Below, piece by piece: positions 1 through 8,143 of a stretch of 64,000 nt of DNA (positions are counted from its first letter, which is position 1; every line of letters begins with the position of its first letter). Source of the stretch: Massilia sp. YIM B02443 (GTDB lineage: Bacteria > Pseudomonadota > Gammaproteobacteria > Burkholderiales > Burkholderiaceae_D); the NCBI RefSeq assembly GCF_030411955.1, contig NZ_JASNRA010000005.1, positions 117,655-181,654 of the forward strand. The letters run 5' to 3'. The notes beneath the pieces are model-generated. The model searched no databases, was not told the DNA's origin, and saw nothing but the letters and a program-made list of their open reading frames with translations. A program made the translations under genes and the position numbers.

Positions 1-615
1 CACCACGTAGAACACCGATTCCTTCAGCAGCTGGCGGCCGAACGGGTGCGCCGGATCCAGCAGCGCGTCGAGCATGCCTTCGACGAACCATTCGGCCATC
101 GTCTCGCCCGGGTGCTGGCGCGCGATCACCCACACCTTCTTCTTGCCCTCGGCCGGCTCGCCGATCACCAGCATGTTCAGGTCGCGGCCGTCGACGGTCG
201 AGCCCAGGTCGAGCATGCGCACGTTTTCCGCCATCTGGGCGCGGTCCAGCAGCTCCAGGTGGCGCTCGAACGAGTAGGGCTCGAAGTAGGCGTAGTAGAC
301 GCTGTCCATGCCCGGGGTGTGCTCGATGCTCAAGACCTGGCCGTCGAAGCTGGTGGGCACGCGGAACCAGTTGACACGGTCGTAGCTCGCCATCGCCTGG
401 TAGCCTTCCCAGCCGGCCGGATAGGCGGCCTTGCCGGCGTTGAGCAGGCGGATGGTGCAGGCTTCGCCTTGCGCGCCCTGCAGGCGGAAGTAGAACCACT
501 GGATGATGTCGGCGTGCGAGTCCTTGCGGATGTTCAGGTCGATGGCGTTGGCGCTGGTGGCGTTCACGACTTCGATGGCGCCAGCGTCGAATTGGCTGCT
601 GATCTTGATAGACAT
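1..615 (-). CDS. M14-family zinc carboxypeptidase (cytosolic carboxypeptidase-like), C-terminus cut by window edge
   Basis: The reading frame begins at an ATG at 613-615 and runs off the left edge after 205 codons. Its N-terminal part resembles the beta-rich domain that precedes the catalytic domain in bacterial relatives of cytosolic carboxypeptidases. The motif RQHPGE then places the first zinc-ligand pair of M14 peptidases at about His168 and Glu171. The remaining ligands and the catalytic Glu lie outside the window. Such enzymes remove C-terminal residues from proteins or peptides; the substrate here is unknown. It has no signal peptide, so it is probably cytoplasmic. It is transcribed in the same direction as paaX, 71 bases downstream of it, but nothing links it to phenylacetate metabolism. 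Confidence 0.75.
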   Translation of the reverse strand, partial: MSIKISSQFDAGAIEVVNATSANAIDLNIRKDSHADIIQWFYFRLQGAQGEACTIRLLNAGKAAYPAGWEGYQAMASYDRVNWFRVPTSFDGQVLSIEHTPGMDSVYYAYFEPYSFERHLELLDRAQMAENVRMLDLGSTVDGRDLNMLVIGEPAEGKKKVWVIARQHPGETMAEWFVEGMLDALLDPAHPFGRQLLKESVFYVV

Positions 616-686
616 GGTGTTGTCCTGTGTTGGGAAGTGCATCAAAGAAGAGATGATAACCGCTTTCGCGCCCGCCGACGGTGCGG

Positions 687-1616
687 CTATTCGACCTGCA
701 AGCCGCCGAAACGTGCGTGGAAAGCGGCGTCGGCGTCTGGCGTGGCGGGGTCTTCGCGGCGCAGCATGGCCAGCAGGTGCTGTTCGGCGCGCGCCTGGCA
801 CAGGCGGTAGATGTCGCGCGCCAGCGCATACGCACTTGAGCCGGGCCACGGCTGCGGCAGCAGCGCCAGAGGCAGCATCGGGTCGTGCAGCTGCACCCGG
901 CGGTAGGCGTGGATCAGCAGGGTGCGGATCGCAAACGCATCCTGCGGCGTGATGTCGTCCTGGCCCAGCAGCGCCGGCAGCGGGGCGAAGGTCTCGATGA
1001 AGGCCTGATAGCCTTCCACCACCGCATCCAGGTTCCAGCAATCGCGTACCAGCTGCGGCAGCGGACGCGAACCGAGTCCCGCCAGCTCGGCCACCTCGCA
1101 GACGAACACCTTGCTCTCGGCATCGTTACGCGCCAGCAGGTCGCGCAGCGTGTCGCGCTCGGGCGCCGGATGCGCCATCACGCCGGTGGCCAGCATGGCA
1201 AAGCCTTCCCACTCGAGTTCCTTGCGCAGCTGCGCGCGCAGTTCGCTGTCGATGCTGCCGCCCGGAGCGAGCACGAAGGTCCACTTGCCGTCCCATTCCA
1301 GGCCCGGCGCCGAATAAATGCGGCGGTTGGCGCGCTCGAAGCGTGGCAGGGCCGCCGCTTCCAGTTCATAGCGGCTGCGCCGGCCTTCGCGGCTGGCGGT
1401 CAGCCAGCCTTCCTGCACCAGGCGGAACACGCTGGTGCGCACCAGCCGTTCGCCCACGCCGAGCGGCGCCAGCAGCTCGATCATGCTGCCCAGCCAGAAC
1501 GCCCCGCCATGCGGCGCGATGGTGTCGCCGCAGACGGTCACCACCAGCGACTTGTGGCGTGGCGGATCGGTGGCGAGCACGTGGGCGATCCATTCGCCGG
1601 CGGAAAGTCGTTTCAT
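687..1616 (-). CDS. paaX: PaaX-type repressor of the phenylacetate operon
   Basis: This is a GntR-like winged-helix regulator that in characterised bacteria represses paa operons and is released by phenylacetyl-CoA. The N-terminal third has the typical pattern: a conserved Gly-Asp followed by HGGAFWLGS, then the DNA-recognition region RTSVFRLVQEGWL. The central and C-terminal parts match the PaaX middle and C domains. I chose the ATG at 1614-1616, giving 309 residues. A TTG at 1641-1643 would add nine residues but has no visible ribosome site and abuts a candidate operator. The gene is divergent from paaA, as expected for an autoregulated repressor. Function is by family resemblance and context. 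Confidence 0.88.
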   Translation of the reverse strand: MKRLSAGEWIAHVLATDPPRHKSLVVTVCGDTIAPHGGAFWLGSMIELLAPLGVGERLVRTSVFRLVQEGWLTASREGRRSRYELEAAALPRFERANRRIYSAPGLEWDGKWTFVLAPGGSIDSELRAQLRKELEWEGFAMLATGVMAHPAPERDTLRDLLARNDAESKVFVCEVAELAGLGSRPLPQLVRDCWNLDAVVEGYQAFIETFAPLPALLGQDDITPQDAFAIRTLLIHAYRRVQLHDPMLPLALLPQPWPGSSAYALARDIYRLCQARAEQHLLAMLRREDPATPDADAAFHARFGGLQVE

Positions 1617-1643
1617 GAGATGGGTCAGCCTGTCGCTTTTCAA

Positions 1644-1695
1644 TATGATTCAAAATTCTTGTGTACATCGAATTTTTTGTATCGTATTATGATTC
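1644..1695. promoter_or_regulatory. Candidate PaaX operator region between paaX and paaA
   Basis: The 115-base gap between the two divergent starts is AT-rich compared with its surroundings. It holds two direct copies of TATGATTC, at 1644-1651 and 1688-1695, 44 bases apart. Known PaaX operators contain a TGATTC half-site, so these are plausible repressor sites. The second overlaps a TATTAT at 1685-1690 that could be a -10 element for paaA. Assignment as operators is inference from position and partial motif agreement. Confidence 0.45.
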
Positions 1696-1731
1696 GCACA
1701 GGTTTGCAATGCAGGAGATGAGGAGACACTC

Positions 1732-2721
1732 ATGTACGCACAGATGGTGGAGACCGGCCTCAAGAAAGTCCGCACAGAACAGGACATGAGCGCCGAAGAA
1801 CAACAATTCCAGGCGCGCATCGACGCCGGGATCAAGATCGAACCGAAGGACTGGATGCCGGAGGCGTACCGCAAGACGCTGATCCGGCAGATCTCGCAGC
1901 ACGCGCATTCCGAGATCGTCGGCCAGCTCCCCGAGGGCAACTGGGTCACGCGTGCGCCGACGCTGCAGCGCAAGTCGGTCCTGCTGGCCAAGATCCAGGA
2001 CGAGGCCGGCCACGGCCTGTACCTGTACAGCGCCGCCGAGACGCTGGGCGTGTCGCGCGACGAGCTGCTGGCCGCCCTGCACGCGGGCAAGGCGAAATAC
2101 TCGAGCATCTTCAACTACCCGACCCTGAGCTGGGCCGACATGGGCGCCATCGGCTGGCTGGTGGACGGCTCGGCGATCATCAACCAGATCCCGCTGTGCC
2201 GCTGCTCGTACGGCCCGTACGCGCGCGCCATGGTGCGCGTCTGCAAGGAAGAATCGTTCCACGCGCGCCAGGGCTACGACATCATGATGAGCCTTGCCAA
2301 AGGCACGCCGGAGCAGAAGGCGATGGCGCAGGACGCCCTGAACCGCTGGTGGTGGCCGTCCCTGATGATGTTCGGCCCGTCCGACGCCGAATCGGTCAAC
2401 AGCGCCCAATCCACCGCCTGGCGCATCAAGCTGTTCTCGAACGACGAACTGCGCCAGCGCATGGTCGACCAGACCGTGCCGCAAGCCGAATACCTCGGCT
2501 TGAGCGTGCCCGACCCCGATCTCAAGTGGAACGAAGAGCGCGGCTCGTACGACTTCGGCGAAATCGACTGGTCCGAGTTCCACAACGTCCTGAAGGGCAA
2601 CGGCCCCTGCAACCGCGAGCGCCTGCGCACCCGCGTGAAGGCCTGGGACGACGGCGAATGGTTCCGCGACGCCCTGGTGGCCCACGCCGACAAGCAAGCC
2701 GCAAAGCGAACCGCGGCGTAG
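1732..2721 (+). CDS. paaA: 1,2-phenylacetyl-CoA epoxidase, catalytic subunit A
   Basis: PaaA is the di-iron oxygenase subunit of the PaaABCE complex, which epoxidises the ring of phenylacetyl-CoA using O2 and electrons from PaaE. At 329 residues it has the family length. Candidate iron ligands are Glu61, Glu91 and His94 in the motif QDEAGHG, and Glu174 and His177 in EESFHARQG, the usual ferritin-like pattern. The ATG at 1732 follows the purine-rich GGAGATGAGGAGA. It heads the operon, divergent from paaX. The stop codon lies at the very edge of a short repeat element (2717-2825), so the last few residues may be strain-specific. Confidence 0.95.
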   Translation: MYAQMVETGLKKVRTEQDMSAEEQQFQARIDAGIKIEPKDWMPEAYRKTLIRQISQHAHSEIVGQLPEGNWVTRAPTLQRKSVLLAKIQDEAGHGLYLYSAAETLGVSRDELLAALHAGKAKYSSIFNYPTLSWADMGAIGWLVDGSAIINQIPLCRCSYGPYARAMVRVCKEESFHARQGYDIMMSLAKGTPEQKAMAQDALNRWWWPSLMMFGPSDAESVNSAQSTAWRIKLFSNDELRQRMVDQTVPQAEYLGLSVPDPDLKWNEERGSYDFGEIDWSEFHNVLKGNGPCNRERLRTRVKAWDDGEWFRDALVAHADKQAAKRTAA

Positions 2722-2825
2722 GGTGGACGGCTCCGCCGTCCACGCGTTCAACGCACGTCACCACGCCAGATAACGATACAACCGTAGGGTTGGCGGCTGC
2801 GCCGCCGACGCGTCCAACGTACGCC
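2717..2825. repeat. Two-copy imperfect palindromic repeat in the paaA-paaB gap
   Basis: Two related units stand in the same orientation at 2717-2756 and 2783-2825. Each starts with CGTAGGGT, continues into a GC-rich hairpin (GGACGGCTCCGCCGTCC in the first, GGCGGCTGCGCCGCC in the second) and ends with GCGTTCAACG or GCGTCCAACG. The first unit contains the TAG stop of paaA. The gap is 132 bases, while most other gaps in this operon are below 45. The units look like small dispersed repeats; I cannot count genome copies from this window. Confidence 0.7.
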
Positions 2826-2853
2826 GGATCCACCGGCGACATCGGAGACAACA

Positions 2854-3138
2854 ATGAGCAAAGAGTGGCCCCTCTGGGAAGTCTTCATCCGCAGCCAGCA
2901 CGGCCTGGCCCATAAACACGTCGGCAGCCTGCACGCCCCCGACGCCGAAATGGCGATCAACAACGCGCGCGACGTCTACACCCGCCGCAACGAAGGCGTC
3001 TCGATCTGGGTCGTGCGCGCCGCCGACATCGTCGCCAGCAGCCCATCCGACAAGGAGGCGCTGTTCGAACCCGCCAACAGCAAGGTCTACCGCCACCCCA
3101 CCTTCTTCCCGATGCCGGAAGAAGTCAAGAACCTGTGA
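2854..3138 (+). CDS. paaB: 1,2-phenylacetyl-CoA epoxidase, subunit B
   Basis: PaaB is the small non-catalytic subunit that helps assemble the PaaABCE epoxidase. The 94-residue product has the family length and typical features: the early EVFIRSQHGLAHKHVGSLHA segment and the closing YRHPTFFPMPEEVKNL. The start is an ATG after GGAGACAACA. The next gene in the operon, paaC, begins nine bases past its stop. It has no independent catalytic motif. Confidence 0.95.
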   Translation: MSKEWPLWEVFIRSQHGLAHKHVGSLHAPDAEMAINNARDVYTRRNEGVSIWVVRAADIVASSPSDKEALFEPANSKVYRHPTFFPMPEEVKNL

Positions 3139-3146
3139 GTGCAGCG

Positions 3147-3908
3147 ATGGATGCGAAATTCGCAAAGTTTGATTACCTGCTGCGCCAGGGCGACAACGCC
3201 CTGATCCTGTCGCAGCAACTGTGCCAGCTGGTCGGCAAGGGCCCGGCCCTGGAAGAAGACATGGCCCTGTCCAACGTCGCCCTCGACCTGCTCGGCCAGA
3301 CCCGCATGTGGCTGTCGTATGCCGGCGAGCTGGAAGGCAAGGGACGCGACGAAGACCGCCTGGCCTTCCTGCGCGATGCCGGCGACTACCGCAACTGCAT
3401 CCTGGTCGAGCAGCCCAACGGCAGCTACGCCGACACCATGATGCGCCAGTTCCTGTTCGACAGCTGGCACTACTTCCTGATGGACGGCCTGACCCGTTCC
3501 AGCGACGAACGCATCCGCGACATCGCCGCCAAGTCGCTCAAGGAAGTGACCTACCACCTGCGCCGCAGCGGCGACCTGGTGGTGCGCCTGGGCGACGGCA
3601 CCGACATCAGCCACGTCAAGATGCAGGCCGCGCTCGACGAGCTGTGGATGTACAGCGGCGAAGCCTTCATCTACGACGACATCGACAACGCGATGGTGGA
3701 GCAGGGCGTGGCGCCGGCCGCCGGGCTGCTGCGCAGACAGTTCCTCGACCACGTGGCCGAAGTGCTGCAGGACGCCACCCTGGCCATGCCGGACCCTGGC
3801 GCCTGGATGCAGCGTGGCGGCAAGCAGGGCCGCCACAGCGAGCGTCTCGGCTACATCCTGGCCGAGATGCAGTTCCTGCAGCGCGCCTATCCGGGAGCGG
3901 CCTGGTGA
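3147..3908 (+). CDS. paaC: 1,2-phenylacetyl-CoA epoxidase, subunit C
   Basis: PaaC is the structural partner of PaaA in the epoxidase core; it has the ferritin-like fold without a working metal site. The sequence shows the typical N-terminal LRQGDNALILSQQLCQ and DLLGQTRMWLSYAGE segments and is about 253 residues long. I chose the ATG at 3147, which gives the usual N-terminus. A GTG at 3135 overlapping the paaB stop is possible and would add four residues. Its TGA overlaps the paaD ATG by one base, so the two are translationally coupled. Confidence 0.94.
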   Translation: MDAKFAKFDYLLRQGDNALILSQQLCQLVGKGPALEEDMALSNVALDLLGQTRMWLSYAGELEGKGRDEDRLAFLRDAGDYRNCILVEQPNGSYADTMMRQFLFDSWHYFLMDGLTRSSDERIRDIAAKSLKEVTYHLRRSGDLVVRLGDGTDISHVKMQAALDELWMYSGEAFIYDDIDNAMVEQGVAPAAGLLRRQFLDHVAEVLQDATLAMPDPGAWMQRGGKQGRHSERLGYILAEMQFLQRAYPGAAW

Positions 3909-4417
3909 TGACCGCGCAGGACGTCACTGTCGGCCAGGTCTGGGCCTGGCTCGGCGCCGTGCCCGACCCCGAGATCCCGGTGATCTCGGTCGTCGACCTG
4001 GGCATCGTGCGCGACGTGCGGGTGCTTGACGACGAATGCATCGTGACCATCACCCCGACGTATTCGGGCTGCCCCGCGATGGGGGTGATCGCCGACGCGG
4101 TGAAGGAAGCGCTGCACGCCCACGGCCTGCAAGCGCGCATCGAAACCCGCCTGTCGCCCGCCTGGACCACCGACTGGATGAGCGAGTCCGGCAAGGCCGC
4201 CCTGAAAGGCTACGGCATCGCCCCACCGGTACAGCAGGCGATCGACATCAGCGGCCTGCACGCCGGCATCCGCCGCCGCGCCGCGCCAAGCGTGAGCTGC
4301 CCGCACTGCGGCTCGGCGCACACCCAGGTGACCAGCGAATTCGGCTCGACCCCGTGCAAGGCGCTGTACAAGTGCCTCGACTGCCGCGAGCCGTTCGATT
4401 ACTTCAAGTGCCACTAA
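3908..4417 (+). CDS. paaD: Phenylacetyl-CoA epoxidase maturation protein PaaD
   Basis: PaaD belongs to the MIP18/DUF59 family and is thought to help assemble metal clusters of the epoxidase system. The first 100 residues form the DUF59 domain, with the conserved DPEIPVISVVDLGIV and TPTYSGCPAM segments. The last 45 residues form a Cys-rich zinc-ribbon-like tail with CPHC and CLDC pairs, plus a Cys in the final FKCH. The ATG at 3908 overlaps the paaC stop. The same frame is open much further upstream inside paaC, but that extension has no homology-like features and is rejected. Confidence 0.93.
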   Translation: MTAQDVTVGQVWAWLGAVPDPEIPVISVVDLGIVRDVRVLDDECIVTITPTYSGCPAMGVIADAVKEALHAHGLQARIETRLSPAWTTDWMSESGKAALKGYGIAPPVQQAIDISGLHAGIRRRAAPSVSCPHCGSAHTQVTSEFGSTPCKALYKCLDCREPFDYFKCH

Positions 4418-4436
4418 GTTGCCCAATGAGGCCCGA

Positions 4437-5513
4437 ATGAGCAAATTCTATCCATTGACCGTGGCGCAGGTGAAGCACGAGACGCGCGACGCCATCGCCG
4501 TCACCTTCGATGTGCCGCCCGAACTGAAGGACACCTTCGCCTACCGCCAGGGCCAGTACCTCACCCTGCGCACCAGCATCGACGGCGAAGACGTGCGCCG
4601 CTCGTATTCGATCTGCTCCGCCGTGCAGGACGAGCGCCTGCGCGTGGCCATCAAGCGCTGCAGCGGCGGCCTGTTCTCGAACTGGGCCACCGAGCGTTTG
4701 CAGCCCGGGATGCAGCTCGAGGTCATGCCCCCGAGCGGCAACTTCAACGTGCCGCTGGACGCGGCCAGCCGCCGCCATTACCTGGCCTTCGCCGCCGGCA
4801 GCGGCATCACGCCGATCCTGTCGATCGTGAAGACCACCTTGCAGGCCGAACCCGAAAGCCGCTTCACCATCGTCTACGGCAACCGCGCCTCGTCGACCGT
4901 GATCTTCCGCGACGAGCTGACCGACCTGAAAGACCAGTACCTGGGCCGCCTGCGCCTAGTGTACGTGATGAGCCGCGAACAGCAGGACATCGAACTGTTC
5001 AACGGCCGCATCAACGAGGCCAAGTGCGGCCAGCTGCTGGACGGCTGGATCGACATCCGCGACATCGACGTCGCCTTCATCTGCGGCCCGGAAGACATGA
5101 TGCACGGCGTCTCGCGCGCCTTGCAGACCGCCGGGTTGGCGAAGGAGCAGATCCGCATCGAGCTGTTCGCCGCCAGCGCGCCCACCCGCGAACGCAAGCC
5201 GCGCGACGTTTCGCTCGACGCCCGCCACCAGACCGAAGTCACCGTGATCATGGACGGCAGCGCCGCCAGCTTCACGATGGACAAGGACAAGGAATCGCTG
5301 CTGGAAGCCGGCCTGCGCGCCGGCATCGACATGCGCTACTCGTGCAAGGGCGGCGTGTGCTCGACCTGCCGCTGCAAGGTGCTCGACGGCGAGGTCGAGA
5401 TGGACGTGAACTACGCGCTCGAGGATTACGAAGTGGCGCGCGGGTTCGTGCTGAGTTGCCAGAGTTTTCCGGTGACCGACAAGGTGGTGGTCGACTTCGA
5501 CATCGCCGAATAG
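4437..5513 (+). CDS. paaE: Phenylacetyl-CoA epoxidase reductase subunit
   Basis: PaaE passes electrons from NADPH to the PaaA di-iron centre. The N-terminal two thirds are a ferredoxin-NADP reductase unit, with the FAD-binding motif RRSYSICSA and a nucleotide-binding region near AAGSGITPILSI. The C-terminal third is a plant-type 2Fe-2S ferredoxin domain with the four-Cys pattern SCKGGVCSTCRC plus a distal Cys in LSCQSFP. The start is the ATG at 4437 behind GAGG; an in-frame TTG at 4419 is less likely. The product is 358 residues. Confidence 0.95.
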   Translation: MSKFYPLTVAQVKHETRDAIAVTFDVPPELKDTFAYRQGQYLTLRTSIDGEDVRRSYSICSAVQDERLRVAIKRCSGGLFSNWATERLQPGMQLEVMPPSGNFNVPLDAASRRHYLAFAAGSGITPILSIVKTTLQAEPESRFTIVYGNRASSTVIFRDELTDLKDQYLGRLRLVYVMSREQQDIELFNGRINEAKCGQLLDGWIDIRDIDVAFICGPEDMMHGVSRALQTAGLAKEQIRIELFAASAPTRERKPRDVSLDARHQTEVTVIMDGSAASFTMDKDKESLLEAGLRAGIDMRYSCKGGVCSTCRCKVLDGEVEMDVNYALEDYEVARGFVLSCQSFPVTDKVVVDFDIAE

Positions 5514-5556
5514 CGCTCAGGCGTCGCGACACCATAACACCATCACGGAGACCGCC

Positions 5557-6348
5557 ATGACCTACGCAACCATCCAGTTCAAGATCGACAACGGCATCGC
5601 CGTCCTCACCCTGAACCGCCCCGATCGCCTGAACAGCTTCACCCAATCCATGCACCACGAAGTGCGTGACGCCTTGAACAAGCTGCAGGAAGACAAATCC
5701 GCCCGCGTCCTCGTGCTCACCGGCGCCGGCCGCGGTTTCTGCGCCGGCCAGGACCTGAACGACCGCGCCGTCGAACCCGGCGCCCCCGGCGTCGACCTGG
5801 GCGAATCGGTCGAAAAATTCTACGCCCCGCTGGTGCTGGCCCTGAAGAACCTGCCGATGCCCGTCATCTGCGCCGTCAACGGCGTCGCCGCCGGCGCCGG
5901 CGCCAACCTGGCGCTGGCCTGCGACATCGTGCTGGCCGCCAAGTCGGCCAGCTTCATCGAAGCCTTCTGCAAACTGGGCCTGATTCCCGACACCGGCGGC
6001 ACCTGGCACCTGCCGCGCCTGATCGGCCACGCGCGCGCCATGGGCCTGGCCCTGCTGGGCGACAAGCTGACTGCCGAGAAGGCCGAGGAATGGGGCCTGA
6101 TCTGGCGCTGCGTCCCCGACGAAGCCCTGATGGGCGAAGCCCTGGCCATGGCCGAACACTTCGCCGCCGCGCCAACCAAAGGCCTCGCTTTCACCAAGCG
6201 TGCCATCCAGGCCAGCTATACCAACACGCTGGAAGACCAGCTGCAGCTGGAAGCCGGCATGATGCGCGAACTCGGCTACAGCCACGACTACCGCGAAGGC
6301 GTGGCCGCCTTCATGGCCAAGCGCCCGGCGCAATTCAAGGGAGAGTGA
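5557..6348 (+). CDS. paaG: 1,2-epoxyphenylacetyl-CoA isomerase (oxepin-CoA forming)
   Basis: This crotonase-superfamily enzyme isomerises the ring epoxide to oxepin-CoA and also shifts double bonds later in the pathway. The 263 residues fit PaaG. The oxyanion-hole region GRGFCAGQDLNDRA and the second one, AVNGVAAGAGANLALACD, are typical, as is the segment FCKLGLIPDTGGTWHLPRLI. It follows paaE by 43 bases and has a clear GGAGA ribosome site. The cluster has no separate paaF, so whether this protein covers some hydratase chemistry cannot be told from sequence. Confidence 0.9.
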   Translation: MTYATIQFKIDNGIAVLTLNRPDRLNSFTQSMHHEVRDALNKLQEDKSARVLVLTGAGRGFCAGQDLNDRAVEPGAPGVDLGESVEKFYAPLVLALKNLPMPVICAVNGVAAGAGANLALACDIVLAAKSASFIEAFCKLGLIPDTGGTWHLPRLIGHARAMGLALLGDKLTAEKAEEWGLIWRCVPDEALMGEALAMAEHFAAAPTKGLAFTKRAIQASYTNTLEDQLQLEAGMMRELGYSHDYREGVAAFMAKRPAQFKGE

Positions 6349-6350
6349 GC

Positions 6351-6791
6351 ATGGATGCGCTGCACCCGCAACAGTTGGCCGAGCTGGCCGGCCGCACGAT
6401 GTTCGAACGCGACCCGGCCAGCCAGGCGCTGGGCATGACACTGGACGCGATCAAGCCCGGCTACGCGCGCATGTCGATGACGGTGCGCCCCGACATGCTC
6501 AACGGCCACGGCACCGCCCACGGCGGCTACATCTTCATGCTGGCTGACAGCGCCTTCGCCTTCGCCTGCAATTCGCACAACCTCAACACCGTCGGCGCCG
6601 GCTGCACGATCGAATACCTGGCCCCGGGCCGCGCGGGCGACGTGCTGGTGGCGGAAGCGGTGGAGCAAGCCTTGCAGGGCAAGACCGGCGTCTATGACGT
6701 GACGGTGAGCGACAGCGAGGGACGCAAGATCGCGCTGTTTCGCGGCAAGTCGCACCGCGTCGGCGGCCTGGTGGCAGAAGTGATCGCCTGA
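6351..6791 (+). CDS. paaI: Hydroxyphenylacetyl-CoA thioesterase PaaI
   Basis: PaaI is a hotdog-fold thioesterase that hydrolyses ring-hydroxylated phenylacetyl-CoA by-products and frees CoA. The diagnostic motif NGHGTAHGGYIFMLADSAFA spans residues 51 to 70; Asp66 is the candidate catalytic residue. The length of 146 residues is typical. The ATG at 6351 lies two bases after the paaG stop with GGGAGAG just before it. The frame continues upstream through paaG, but nothing there looks like protein. Confidence 0.92.
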   Translation: MDALHPQQLAELAGRTMFERDPASQALGMTLDAIKPGYARMSMTVRPDMLNGHGTAHGGYIFMLADSAFAFACNSHNLNTVGAGCTIEYLAPGRAGDVLVAEAVEQALQGKTGVYDVTVSDSEGRKIALFRGKSHRVGGLVAEVIA

Positions 6792-6813
6792 TTCAACGAG
6801 AAAGGAGGCCGCG

Positions 6814-8124
6814 ATGGTCCAACGAAATCCCGCTCCAGGCGACCTGGAACCGATCGAACGCGCCAGCCGCGACGAGCTGCAGGCGCTCCAGCTGCAGCGC
6901 CTGAAATGGACGCTGCAGCACGCCTACGACAACGTGCCGCATTACCGCGCCGCGTTCGATGAAGCCGGCGTGCACCCGAGCGACCTCAAATCGCTGGCCG
7001 ACCTGGCCAGGTTTCCGTTCACTGAAAAAAAGACGCTGCGCGACAACTACCCGTTCGGCCTGTTTGCCGTGCCGCGCGAGCAGGTGGTGCGCGTGCACGC
7101 CTCGTCCGGCACCACCGGCAAGCCGACCGTGGTCGGCTACACCCAGAACGACATCGACACCTGGGCCAATGTGGTGGCGCGCTCGATCCGCGCCGCCGGC
7201 GGGCGCAAGGGCGACCTGGTGCACATCTCCTATGGCTACGGCCTGTTCACCGGCGGCCTGGGCGCGCACTACGGCGCCGAGCGCCTGGGCTGCACCGTGA
7301 TCCCGATGTCGGGCGGCCAGACCGAGAAGCAGGTGCAGCTGATCTGCGACTTCAAGCCGTCGATCATCATGGTCACGCCGTCGTACATGCTGAACATCGT
7401 CGAGGAATTCGCGCGCCAGGGGATCGACCCGGCGCAGTCCTCGCTCAAGGTCGGCATCTTCGGCGCCGAGCCGTGGACCGACGCCATGCGGCGCGAGATC
7501 GAGACCCGCGCCGGCATCGACGCGGTCGACATCTATGGTTTGTCCGAGGTGATGGGCCCGGGCGTGGCCAGCGAGTGCATCGAGAGCAAGGACGGCCCGG
7601 TGATCTGGGAAGACCATTTCTACCCCGAGATCATCGACCCCGACACCGGCGAAGTGCTGCCGGACGGCGAAGAGGGCGAACTGGTATTCACCTCGCTGAC
7701 CAAGGAAGCGCTGCCGATCATCCGCTACCGCACGCGCGACCTCACGCGATTGCTGCCGCCGACCTCGCGCTCGATGCGCCGCATGGGCCGCATCACCGGC
7801 CGCTCGGACGACATGCTGATCATCCGCGGCGTCAACGTGTTCCCGAGCCAGATCGAAGAACTGGTGTTGAAGATGCCGGCGCTGGCGCCGCAGTACCAGC
7901 TGGTGGTGGCGCGCGACGGCCATCTCGACACGCTGGAGGTGCTGGGCGAACTGCGTGACGCTTCGCTCGCGCCCGACGCCGTCGATGCGCTGAGCCGCGA
8001 ACTGCAGCACTGCATCAAGACCTATGTCGGCGTCACCACGCGCGTGACCCTGATGGCGCCGCAGGGCATCGAGCGCACCCTGACCGGCAAGGCCCGGCGC
8101 GTGGTCGACCGCCGCCCCAAATAA
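6814..8124 (+). CDS. paaK: Phenylacetate-CoA ligase
   Basis: PaaK activates phenylacetate to phenylacetyl-CoA with ATP and CoA, the entry step of the route. It is an AMP-forming ligase of 436 residues, the family norm. Visible motifs are the P-loop-like SSGTTGKPTVVGYT, the AMP-binding segment IYGLSEVMGPG, and the hinge region GRSDDMLIIRGVNVFPSQIEE. The ATG follows a strong AAAGGAGG. The product phenylacetyl-CoA is also the known inducer that releases PaaX. Confidence 0.96.
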   Translation: MVQRNPAPGDLEPIERASRDELQALQLQRLKWTLQHAYDNVPHYRAAFDEAGVHPSDLKSLADLARFPFTEKKTLRDNYPFGLFAVPREQVVRVHASSGTTGKPTVVGYTQNDIDTWANVVARSIRAAGGRKGDLVHISYGYGLFTGGLGAHYGAERLGCTVIPMSGGQTEKQVQLICDFKPSIIMVTPSYMLNIVEEFARQGIDPAQSSLKVGIFGAEPWTDAMRREIETRAGIDAVDIYGLSEVMGPGVASECIESKDGPVIWEDHFYPEIIDPDTGEVLPDGEEGELVFTSLTKEALPIIRYRTRDLTRLLPPTSRSMRRMGRITGRSDDMLIIRGVNVFPSQIEELVLKMPALAPQYQLVVARDGHLDTLEVLGELRDASLAPDAVDALSRELQHCIKTYVGVTTRVTLMAPQGIERTLTGKARRVVDRRPK

Positions 8125-8143
8125 CGAAATCCGGAGAACCCCC

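Noticed and set aside
3221..3907. Upstream extension of paaD inside paaC
   Set aside because: The extra 229 codons are Arg/Pro/Gly-rich shadow sequence. PaaD of normal length starts at the ATG at 3908, coupled to the paaC stop.
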